Positions 1-6,052 of a stretch of 7,176 nt of DNA are shown here, in pieces. The stretch is from Planctomycetaceae bacterium (lineage in GTDB: Bacteria; Planctomycetota; Planctomycetia; Planctomycetales; Planctomycetaceae): positions 4,811 through 11,986 of the forward strand of contig JAESQE010000056.1 in the NCBI GenBank assembly GCA_016765335.1. Reading direction: 5' to 3'. The notes beneath the pieces were generated by a model that saw only the letters and a program-made list of their open reading frames with translations, did no database searches and was not told where the DNA came from. Positions within the stretch are counted from its first letter, which is position 1, and each line of letters begins with the position of its first letter. The position numbers and the translations under genes are program-made.

Positions 1-1313
1 ATGGCCATATCTGCTTCGTATTGTGTCCAGGCAATAATTTCATCTGCGACCCATATTTCATTTGCGACATCAATTGCGGCAGTGAGTGTGTCCCGTGCAG
101 CAGCTTCTGCGGTATCAAAATTTGCGGAAGCAAGATTGGTATCAGCTTCGTATACAGCTGCTGCGGTGCTTTCAGTTGAATTCCATTCCAGCAGGGCAGC
201 GTCATAGGCTACTTGATACGTAGCTGCTGCTGTTGCTTCAGTAGCGTACCAATCAGAAGTGGCGGCAGCAGCAGCAACTTGCCACTGGGAGTAAGCATCT
301 GCAATTTCAATATCGTAAGCTGCGGCAGCAGCGATTTCGATAGCAATATATGTATTCCAGGCAGACTCCTCGGCTGAATACCAAGCGGCATCAGCGGCAG
401 CGAATGCCGCATCGGCAGCAGAGGTATCTCCACCATTCATCATTGCATCCATCATCAAATTCCAGGCTGCATTATAGGCACTGTTCCACGCCAAATCTGC
501 GGCATTAACTGTATCCTCATAAGATTGATACGCAGGATCGACAATTCCGATGTAAGTATTGGCTGCACTTTGAGCTGCCGAATCGAATGCAGCGTCAGCA
601 GCATTCATCGCTGTGATATATGTTGCATCTGCTCCGCTCATTGTCGAATTATACGCATCTGCCGCGACTTGCGCGGCAGCATTAAATGTGGCATCTGCGC
701 CATCCATGGTGGAGTTGTAGTTATCAAGGGCGGTTTGGTAAGCCGCTGTAGCTGCCACTGCGGCGACATCCACAGTTGCTATATAATCATCAATTGCGGA
801 ATCATTTGATGAATTTCTAACCCTGGTTGCCTCAGCAAAATCAGATGAGTAAGCTTCTAACGCTGCACTTTCAGCATTAGAATAAACTGCGTCTGCACTT
901 GCAACCAGTCCACTATAGATTGAATAAGCAGTATCAACAGCTGTGTCGTACTGGTCATTAGCCACAACTACCGAAGAGTTGTAAACATCCACTGCGGCCT
1001 GTGCATCGGCTTCATAAGCAGCATCTGCAATACCTACATTTGTATCGTATTGCCCTCCTGCTGTTGTCATCTGAGAAAGATAGGCAGCATCAGCGGCATC
1101 AATTGCTGAGTTGTAGTTATCTGATGCAGTTTGGGCAGCCCCTAAATAGACTGCATCTGCGAGATTGACGGCAGCATTATAAGAATTCCAAGCAATTAAT
1201 TCATCGCTAACAAAATCTAAGTTAGCCAGATCCACCGCAGAATTGTAATTTTCAGCTGCGTTCTGGGCATCAAGCAAGTAATTAGCATCAGCGGCAGCAA
1301 CGGCATCGAGATA
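1..1313 (-). repeat. About 40 tandem 33-bp (11-residue) coding repeats
   Basis: From the Tyr codon at 1311-1313 to the left edge, an aromatic residue recurs every 11 residues. Typical units are YNSAVDLANLD, YNAAVNLADAV, YEADAQAAVDV, YSGLVASADAV, YQVAYDAALLE and WNSTESTAAAV. About 35 of roughly 40 register positions are Tyr, Trp or Phe; exceptions include an Arg near 816-818 and a Leu near 84-86. A 22-residue stretch without the central aromatic keeps the phase. The only clear break is a two-residue shift around the MMNGGDT segment near 420-443. Units differ strongly at DNA level, so the array looks old and maintained by selection on protein periodicity. Confidence 0.85.
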
Positions 1314-1491
1314 TAGTTGGTAATCGGCATCGAGCGATGTCCCGCTTAATAAGACACGAGATTCCAGCGTATCAACTACCGCAGAAAGCCTATTCCCCCC
1401 CCCCGTATACATGTGCTTTTGATCGCCGTGAAGGTGGGGCAAACAATGAAGTGTGCAGGGAATCAACAATCTTTTGTACAGAAGAGATCAT
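1..1491 (-). CDS. LEPR-XLL-type alanine-rich hendecad-repeat protein (3' end beyond window; frame broken at a G10 tract)
   Basis: This is a large, probably exported or surface-associated structural protein; its exact role is unknown. The minus-strand frame is open from about 1487 to the left edge with no stop, and about 496 residues are visible. An ATG at 1491, preceded by AAGGA with a 6-nt spacer, starts MISSVQKIVDSLHTSLFAPP and a basic SRRSK stretch. That frame stops at 1390 because the G tract at 1395-1404 has ten G's. Nine G's would fuse it to the downstream frame, which reads NRLSAVVDTLESRVLLSG. LESRVLLS (1344-1367) matches the planctomycete LEPR-XLL motif. From about residue 60 onward the chain is built of 11-residue units with Tyr, Trp or Phe at one fixed position. 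This part is rich in Ala, Asp, Ser and Thr, and has no Lys, Cys or His and one Pro. Without the frame correction, the first in-frame ATG is at 1412, which has no good ribosome binding site. The gene may be phase-variable, a sequencing error or a decayed gene. Confidence 0.83.
1390..1491 (-). CDS. 33-residue truncated leader peptide made when the tract is G10
   Basis: As sequenced, translation from the ATG at 1491 gives a 33-residue peptide ending YGGGE and stopping with TAG at 1390-1392, just after the G run. It is the out-of-frame N-terminus of the repeat protein, not an independent gene. The good Shine-Dalgarno in front of it and its basic SRRSK segment argue that it is the real N-terminus of the downstream LEPR-XLL protein. 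Confidence 0.55.
   Translation of the reverse strand: MISSVQKIVDSLHTSLFAPPSRRSKAHVYGGGE
1395..1404. repeat. Homopolymer C10 (G10 on the coding strand), candidate phase-variation tract
   Basis: Ten consecutive C's on the plus strand lie inside the N-terminal coding region of the minus-strand repeat protein. The frame upstream (ATG 1491) and the frame downstream (LEPR-XLL motif and repeats) differ by exactly one nucleotide across this run, so loss of one G restores a single open frame. Runs of this length are prone to slipped-strand mispairing in cells and to indel errors in sequencing. Confidence 0.8.
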
Positions 1492-1497
1492 GCTATA

Positions 1498-1502
1498 TCC
1501 TT
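1498..1502 (-). promoter_or_regulatory. Shine-Dalgarno AAGGA that decides the start at 1491
   Basis: On the minus strand AAGGA is followed by TATAGC and then ATG (1489-1491), an ideal spacing. The in-frame alternative ATG at 1412 is preceded by CACGGCGATCAAAAGCAC, which has no comparable site. This supports the 1491 start and therefore the idea that the G10 tract causes a frameshift. Confidence 0.6.
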
Positions 1503-1508
1503 AGACAA

Positions 1509-1530
1509 CGAACCGACGAACCGACGAACC
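1509..1530. repeat. 8-bp tandem repeat (CGAACCGA, 2.75 copies) in the leader of the repeat gene
   Basis: Two full copies of CGAACCGA are followed by CGAACC. The array lies 7 nt upstream of the Shine-Dalgarno of the repeat protein, within its probable 5' untranslated region. Gain or loss of a unit would change leader length or structure without affecting the reading frame. Confidence 0.75.
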
Positions 1531-1553
1531 AACAGAACAAGAAACCTCCGTTC

Positions 1554-1582
1554 ACAATGGGTACTTAATTTCATTCTGTCAA
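1554..1582 (-). promoter_or_regulatory. Tentative promoter for the repeat protein
   Basis: The minus strand has a perfect TTGACA (1577-1582) followed after 17 nt by CATTGT (1554-1559), which matches only three of six bases of the sigma-70 -10 consensus. The position, about 65-90 nt upstream of the ATG at 1491, is suitable. The weak -10 keeps confidence low. Confidence 0.3.
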
Positions 1583-1672
1583 GATTTTACTTAAGGAAAT
1601 TTTGACTATGATACAAATTTATCACGAAATTCTTGACAACAATTTTTCACGTTTCCTAGCGATGTATGCCGA

Positions 1673-1698
1673 AATACTCCCATTTTGAATGGAGTATT
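1673..1698. terminator. Hairpin in the intergenic region, possible weak terminator for the glycosyltransferase unit
   Basis: AATACTCC (1673-1680) pairs perfectly with GGAGTATT (1691-1698) across a 10-nt loop. It lies about 75 nt downstream of the minus-strand glycosyltransferase stop. There is no T-run after the stem on either strand, so a canonical intrinsic terminator is not supported. It could instead be an operator-like inverted repeat or a 3'-end processing structure. Confidence 0.3.
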
Positions 1699-1772
1699 CA
1701 TGAAATCTAGCTCTGATTGTTCGTTGAGAACTGAGGATGTCGCTTCTTGTTGATACGCAAGACAGCCACCGA

Positions 1773-3800
1773 TTATTCTAGCAGTTTGCCTGTGCGGGCG
1801 AGTGAAAGTGTTTTTTTGCTGGAGTTTGATTTGTCTTTGGGGGCGGTGATTGTTGTTAGTTTTTTGTAGGTGCCGAAAGGGAGTTCTTTGCACAGCCACA
1901 GATCGCAGCGGAATTCGCGTTTGGTGTCTGTGTACACAATTCGTGTTGCTGCGAGCTGACATCGAAACGCATTTTCTCGCATCGAATGAAACAGGTATCG
2001 CGTCCGCCCTTCTCGGTAATCTCGTGTACCAGGAAGGCCGTGAAGAAACTTTAGTTGATCTTTTCGAGTCGCTTGCGGGGCATCGTCACTCCATGCAAGC
2101 AGGATTTCTTTGGGCGATTTCCCGGCTGCAAATTTCTGCACATCCAAAGTCAAACTTTGTACGCGAACTACCTTGCCTGCTGCATCAAAATGTTTGACGG
2201 TAATCGACCGGGCGGGGATCTGTTCAAATTCAATCGGGCCTGCATCTTCCATTCTGAGAACAACTGATTTCCCATCTGTGAATTCGATCCAATATTCGTC
2301 ATCACTCTGAGGAGAATCGGGCAACTTGTTGAACCATGTATTGAGTGGTTGAGCAAACTGCTTAGGTGGATCGGAATAGTCGATCCAGCCTTGGCGGGTC
2401 ATCGTGTTAAAAATCCATGGTTGCTGCCACGGACTTTGCCAAGGCCCCCATGCAGAATACAGAGAAGGAACAATAAGCAGAATCAATAACACAGGCAACC
2501 AACGTCTTGCCCTGAGCACATTCACAACCTCTGCGATCGCAAGTAGCCAAAACGGAGTTAACCATAACACCCAGCGAAGCGCGACACTGACGCCGCCATA
2601 GTTGTAGTTTTCGGTCCGCTTCCAATAGAACGCAAAGATCGCAACAGTCAAAAAGATTCCCAGGAAATGGACGACTCGCAATACGGACGACTTATTCCGC
2701 AAGCCAATGAAATAACCGGGAATCATCAACAGTAAAATGGGACTCAGTGAAAAGACCCCATGATGTCCAACGAGGCAATGAAACATATACACCGGAACGG
2801 AATCGCGAGCTTTATCGACGCCCCGCGGATCTGCCCAATAGCTAGGTATGCCCAGATGTTCGTAGACGTATTTTTCGGTGCCATAATACATGTAAAACGG
2901 CTTCCAACCGCCGGTCGCCAGGTAATTGGTCACAAAGAATCCGACCAAAGGAATTAATGCAGCGGGGACAAAAAACAGCCAGGTTCTTTTGAAATCGTAT
3001 CGCAGCAAGATCAAAAATATTCCTAATCCGAACAGTGCAGCTGGCAGTTCGTTGCAACACGTAAAGGCAGCAAAAAAACCAGCCAGCACAAACATGCCGT
3101 TTTTCCCCGTCACCGAACGAGTTTGTGAGCTTACTTGATCCTTCGAGGCTTCAAATATTTTCACAGCTGCATACAAGGCAATAATTAGCGATGTCGCTCC
3201 AACGGTATGATTATTGAGCACTGTTAAAAACGGAGTCAGCATTGTTGCCGAACCAGCTATCCCGAGAAGAATCAGACGCGTTTTTGAAGTAAACATCGCG
3301 CTGACCAAAATCCCCCACAAACAATACATCGCAATCAAATACGGAATGATATTCACAAGCAGCAAAATGGTACGAGTGACTGTTTTGGTATCCTCTAAAA
3401 GAGTCAGCCCGGTTGTTTTATTAATCCCCCAGTACATGCCCGCCAGCATCGTGGGATAAAGCGGCGGCTTGGTCGAATAGAAATGTTCTTCGTGTCGAAC
3501 TTTATCAATCGTATCCCAGCCCGGGTGAGTGGTGATCTCATCAATCTGATAAGACCCGTTTTCCACAAGCGACCAAACAGTACACCAGCGAGAACGATCA
3601 TTCGCACTTCGAAGTGGCTGCGAATAAGCCAGGCGAGCCAATAAAAGTCCCGCTAAAACTGCAAGCAGAATCCAAACGATTTGATGTTCGCGTTTTGTCG
3701 GATTGCAAGTCACTGAAGAATTCGTTGTTGAGGGAATCTGATTCATAAGGCGGGCTGTTATTAATTTCAGATAGGCGATCTGGGGCAGTTTGAAACTCAT
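1773..3800 (-). CDS. Polytopic membrane glycosyltransferase, GT39/ArnT-like, with C-terminal soluble domain
   Basis: This is probably a GT-C-fold enzyme that transfers a sugar or similar group from a polyprenyl-phosphate donor at the outer face of the cytoplasmic membrane; donor and acceptor are unknown. A first membrane helix lies at about residues 42-61. It is followed by an extracytoplasmic loop with NDRSRW (about 68-73), GSYQID, WDTID (about 96-100) and [14 protein letters not shown] (about 109-122). This arrangement resembles the acidic, metal- and donor-binding first loop of the GT39/ArnT group. About nine further hydrophobic segments follow (about 145-170, 176-196, 200-217, 236-267, 274-295, 350-367, 377-394, 408-430, 435-450). 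The last 220 residues are soluble and not recognised. The ATG at 3800 lies 11 nt after the formyltransferase stop, suggesting translational coupling; a TTG at 3803 or the ATG at 3746 are alternative starts, and none has a clear ribosome binding site. Gene call is firm, family assignment moderate. Confidence 0.8.
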   Translation of the reverse strand: MSFKLPQIAYLKLITARLMNQIPSTTNSSVTCNPTKREHQIVWILLAVLAGLLLARLAYSQPLRSANDRSRWCTVWSLVENGSYQIDEITTHPGWDTIDKVRHEEHFYSTKPPLYPTMLAGMYWGINKTTGLTLLEDTKTVTRTILLLVNIIPYLIAMYCLWGILVSAMFTSKTRLILLGIAGSATMLTPFLTVLNNHTVGATSLIIALYAAVKIFEASKDQVSSQTRSVTGKNGMFVLAGFFAAFTCCNELPAALFGLGIFLILLRYDFKRTWLFFVPAALIPLVGFFVTNYLATGGWKPFYMYYGTEKYVYEHLGIPSYWADPRGVDKARDSVPVYMFHCLVGHHGVFSLSPILLLMIPGYFIGLRNKSSVLRVVHFLGIFLTVAIFAFYWKRTENYNYGGVSVALRWVLWLTPFWLLAIAEVVNVLRARRWLPVLLILLIVPSLYSAWGPWQSPWQQPWIFNTMTRQGWIDYSDPPKQFAQPLNTWFNKLPDSPQSDDEYWIEFTDGKSVVLRMEDAGPIEFEQIPARSITVKHFDAAGKVVRVQSLTLDVQKFAAGKSPKEILLAWSDDAPQATRKDQLKFLHGLPGTRDYREGRTRYLFHSMRENAFRCQLAATRIVYTDTKREFRCDLWLCKELPFGTYKKLTTITAPKDKSNSSKKTLSLARTGKLLE

Positions 3801-3811
3801 CAACGTGGATA

Positions 3812-4732
3812 CTAATCGAGAAGTTCGAGTAGATGGAAGTGATGTTTCCCGAGTTTCCCGCCGTAGTTCCCGCCTGAAATTTCTGTTACACCGGGAGACT
3901 GGCTAGCTGCATAAAGCCCTTTTTTCATTGCAGTTGCAATGGCTTGTTCGGAGTTGCCATCAATCACAATTTCGTACATCGCAGTTGTTTCGGGCAATAG
4001 ATGCGATTTTGAACGTGCTGATAACGTCGGGCAATGTGCATCGTTGGTACTGGCAACTAACCCTTTATATTGCGAGCCAACCTTGCTTCCGCTTCGCACG
4101 ATCCCCCCGGGAAACGGTGTGATGATTCCCGGACAACGATCCATTTCACGCACCGCGGCTTCGGTCGCTTCTAGCGATTGAAGCTGCGTTTTCGCACCAA
4201 TAAGCAAATTCCCGCCTGCGATGCCTCGGAACGAACCAATCGAATCGACACAGAAAAACTCTCCATCCATGACTGGTATTCGCCAGAATCGCTCGGCTCC
4301 TATAACTTTCGAAGACTGGAATCCATCTCCGAAATAACGTAACTGTTTTCCTACGGGCATCATCTTTTCTTTGATGCAATCGTGCACACCATTGTAAACA
4401 GCAGTTGTCGGGCAAGTTAAAATGCATTGCCCCACTCGTTTAACAACAGCTTTGCCCAACGATTCCCGGTTGAATGCATACAGCATCACCGCAACCCCGG
4501 GACGACCATCTGGCGTTTGATCTTCGTCCATGAACTGCTCAACGCCCGCTTCAGCATCACAGGCAATGACACTCGTGCCATACCCGGTTAATTCCTGAGC
4601 AGCAATCTGAACCCACCGCTTTGAAATCGCAGTGATAATCAAACGAGTCCCGGTGACCCCAAAAGCCTCCGCAAAAGTGTCATGAATTTTGACACCATTA
4701 ATTTCCGTTGCATTGGATTGAATTGTATTCAT
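3812..4732 (-). CDS. fhcD: Formylmethanofuran:tetrahydromethanopterin N-formyltransferase
   Basis: The enzyme transfers the formyl group between methanofuran and tetrahydromethanopterin (N5-formyl-H4MPT) in the cytoplasm. In bacteria it acts as the FhcD subunit of the formyltransferase/hydrolase complex that turns H4MPT-bound C1 units into formate, used in formaldehyde oxidation or detoxification. The 306-residue length is typical of Ftr/FhcD. Family-like segments include [15 protein letters not shown] (11-25), [12 protein letters not shown] (76-87), [12 protein letters not shown] (104-115), [20 protein letters not shown] (174-193), [20 protein letters not shown] (200-219) and [17 protein letters not shown] (285-301). 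The start ATG has AGG five nt upstream, overlapping the stop region of the exoribonuclease gene, with only 6 nt between the genes. The other Fhc subunits and H4MPT genes are not in this window. The archaeal name is ftr; ffsA is also used for bacterial homologues. Confidence 0.95.
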   Translation of the reverse strand: MNTIQSNATEINGVKIHDTFAEAFGVTGTRLIITAISKRWVQIAAQELTGYGTSVIACDAEAGVEQFMDEDQTPDGRPGVAVMLYAFNRESLGKAVVKRVGQCILTCPTTAVYNGVHDCIKEKMMPVGKQLRYFGDGFQSSKVIGAERFWRIPVMDGEFFCVDSIGSFRGIAGGNLLIGAKTQLQSLEATEAAVREMDRCPGIITPFPGGIVRSGSKVGSQYKGLVASTNDAHCPTLSARSKSHLLPETTAMYEIVIDGNSEQAIATAMKKGLYAASQSPGVTEISGGNYGGKLGKHHFHLLELLD

Positions 4733-4738
4733 GGCGAC

Positions 4739-5740
4739 CTACCCTTCGGAAATGCCTTTGAATAGTTTGCGGTCCATGCGAGGATTGTAAGGGGTCCAAT
4801 GAGATTTTTTGTTGGGGTCTGCTTCGATGATCGCAGCGTACTCATTGACCTTGGCATCCAGATTATCAAGATGATGCAGTGCAATCGCTTCGGGAGTCAT
4901 CGGAAGTTTCGGGCTGCCGAATTCGTAAGTTCCGTGATGCGATGCAATCATGTGCTTTAATCGCAAAACGGTTTCTTCTTCAAGATGTTCGCCTTGCTGT
5001 TCCAGAGTCTGAATTTTTTCGTTGAGCATTTCGATTCCAATCACCAAATGCCCAATCAACTGACCTTCATCGGTATAAACGAACGTCCCTTCGTAACCGA
5101 GTTCTCGCACCTTCGCCAGATCGTGCAAAAAGATGCCTGCGGTCAACAAATCGGGATTGACTGACGGATACAAATCCACAATCCGGGAAGCGACTTCCAT
5201 CAGATTCACAATATGTTCAATCAATCCGCCCAAATACGCATGATGAGCTTTGGTGCCTGCCGGAGCCATGCGGAGCTGCTCCATCATTGATTCATCAGAC
5301 AGAAAAACCTGCATGAGTTTACGTAACTGTGGATCGGAGATACTTTGCAGGAAATTTTGTAACCGTTCAAAAAGTTCTGTAACATCCTGATCGGTCCCGG
5401 CTTGAAAATCTTCCGGATCAATTTCGGCCTGATTCACCAAATCGATCCGTGTAATAATCAGCTGCATGTTGCCGTTGTAGAGCTGGGCTTTCCCTTTGAC
5501 TTGGACATAATCGCCCGCATTAATGTGGGACAGACTGTCTTCGCTGACATTCCAAAGCAAACCGTGTAACGATCCGGTTTTGTCGCGTAAATCGGCCAGC
5601 AGATAACCATCTCCATTGCGGTTGGCTCGCAATTGCTTGTCGGCTAACGCGAAAATTTCATCGACTGGTTCTCCATCGGTAATTTTATTGATAAATTGAC
5701 GAGCCATCTTTGCCTGAACTTTCACTTTTGATTGATCCAA
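4739..5740 (-). CDS. yhaM: YhaM-like 3'-5' exoribonuclease (OB-fold plus HD domain)
   Basis: This is a probable cytoplasmic metal-dependent 3'-5' exonuclease acting on RNA and possibly single-stranded DNA. The N-terminal part (about 12-105) looks like an OB-fold nucleic-acid-binding domain, with [39 protein letters not shown] and ITRIDLV. The C-terminal HD domain runs from about 160 to 310. Candidate metal ligands are H176 in [11 protein letters not shown]206-D207 in [10 protein letters not shown]231 in IGHLVIG, H268-H269 in [12 protein letters not shown] and D295 in [10 protein letters not shown]. The order and spacing match the YhaM/CMP-binding-factor family, and 333 residues is near its usual length. 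The longest frame starts with TTG at 5740, preceded by GAGAG with a 7-nt spacer; an ATG at 5707 giving MARQFINKI is an equally reasonable start. It is the first gene of the apparent minus-strand operon. The symbol reflects family similarity only. Confidence 0.87.
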   Translation of the reverse strand: MDQSKVKVQAKMARQFINKITDGEPVDEIFALADKQLRANRNGDGYLLADLRDKTGSLHGLLWNVSEDSLSHINAGDYVQVKGKAQLYNGNMQLIITRIDLVNQAEIDPEDFQAGTDQDVTELFERLQNFLQSISDPQLRKLMQVFLSDESMMEQLRMAPAGTKAHHAYLGGLIEHIVNLMEVASRIVDLYPSVNPDLLTAGIFLHDLAKVRELGYEGTFVYTDEGQLIGHLVIGIEMLNEKIQTLEQQGEHLEEETVLRLKHMIASHHGTYEFGSPKLPMTPEAIALHHLDNLDAKVNEYAAIIEADPNKKSHWTPYNPRMDRKLFKGISEG

Positions 5741-5971
5741 TAATATACTCTCAAAGACTAATCTGGAAGAATCACAAAATTGGCTGAACTCTACAAGGCT
5801 TACGAGGACAGCGATTCTGTTTTCGAGGCATTATCTCCATATTTTCACTTCTGAATCTGAAAAAATGCTATTGTGCCCAAAAAGCTTTTGTTTAGTTCCA
5901 AGTTTAAGTGTTCACGAAAGTTCTCATTATACCAAATTCAATTAATACTTGCGAGAAGCTCTCACTCGTGG

Positions 5972-5987
5972 CCTTGTACTGACAAGG
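5972..5987. repeat. Short perfect inverted repeat (CCTTGT-ACTG-ACAAGG)
   Basis: A 6-bp stem with a 4-nt loop lies 65 nt upstream of the plus-strand gene start. It may be an operator half-site pair or a leader hairpin. No T-run follows, so it is not a terminator. Confidence 0.4.
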
Positions 5988-6042
5988 ACTTAAGGAACAT
6001 CCAACGCGTAAACCAATATGCGAATGCGTATTAGAAACCTCT

Positions 6043-6047
6043 GAGGA
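6043..6047 (+). promoter_or_regulatory. Shine-Dalgarno GAGGA for the phospholipase-C-like gene
   Basis: GAGGA is followed by ACAAT and then the ATG at 6053, a good spacing. It supports MSGIVGHTMY as the N-terminus. Confidence 0.65.
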
Positions 6048-6052
6048 ACAAT

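Larger units (their letters stand above)
1492..1772. other. Intergenic region between the glycosyltransferase and repeat-protein genes
   Basis: This 281-bp stretch separates two minus-strand genes. It contains the hairpin at 1673-1698, the TTGACA-based promoter candidate, the 8-bp tandem repeat and the Shine-Dalgarno described separately. It suggests that the repeat protein is transcribed independently of the upstream operon. No convincing gene is seen in it. Confidence 0.6.
5741..6052. other. Divergent intergenic region
   Basis: These 312 bp separate the exoribonuclease gene (minus) from the phospholipase-C-like gene (plus) and must contain promoters for both. I could not identify a -35/-10 pair that I trust on either strand. 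The region holds a small perfect hairpin (5972-5987) and the Shine-Dalgarno of the plus-strand gene. No small gene with good support is visible. Confidence 0.55.

Noticed and set aside
209..436. Minus-strand frame of 75 codons, rich in Leu and Pro
   Set aside because: It is a shifted frame inside the repeat gene. The frame with the 11-residue periodicity is open across the entire region and continuous with the LEPR-XLL motif.
1..809. Plus-strand open frames at 1-207 and 525-809
   Set aside because: They are antisense to the alanine-rich repeat gene. Their Ser/Cys/Ile-rich composition is what complementary GCN, GAT and TAT codons produce, and they lack ribosome binding sites.
1..1313. Ordinary heptad coiled coil or collagen-like repeat
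   Set aside because: Aromatic spacing is 11 residues, not 7, and there is no Gly-X-Y pattern.
1..1313. Type I antifreeze protein similarity (also Ala-rich with 11-residue repeats)
   Set aside because: The shared period and alanine richness are real, but the regular aromatic position, high acidity and LEPR-XLL N-terminus do not fit that family, so no functional claim is made.
1606..1962. Minus-strand frame of 118 codons overlapping the glycosyltransferase 3' end
   Set aside because: It lies in another frame from the glycosyltransferase, has a basic low-information composition and no start signal; it is most likely a chance frame.
3928..4427. Open frames on both strands inside the formyltransferase gene
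   Set aside because: They overlap a confidently identified gene in other frames and show no family features.
5741..5830. Promoter for the exoribonuclease operon (TTGTAG with GATTCT at 17 nt)
   Set aside because: The -10 matches only three of six consensus bases and the -35 is imperfect; the match is no better than expected by chance.
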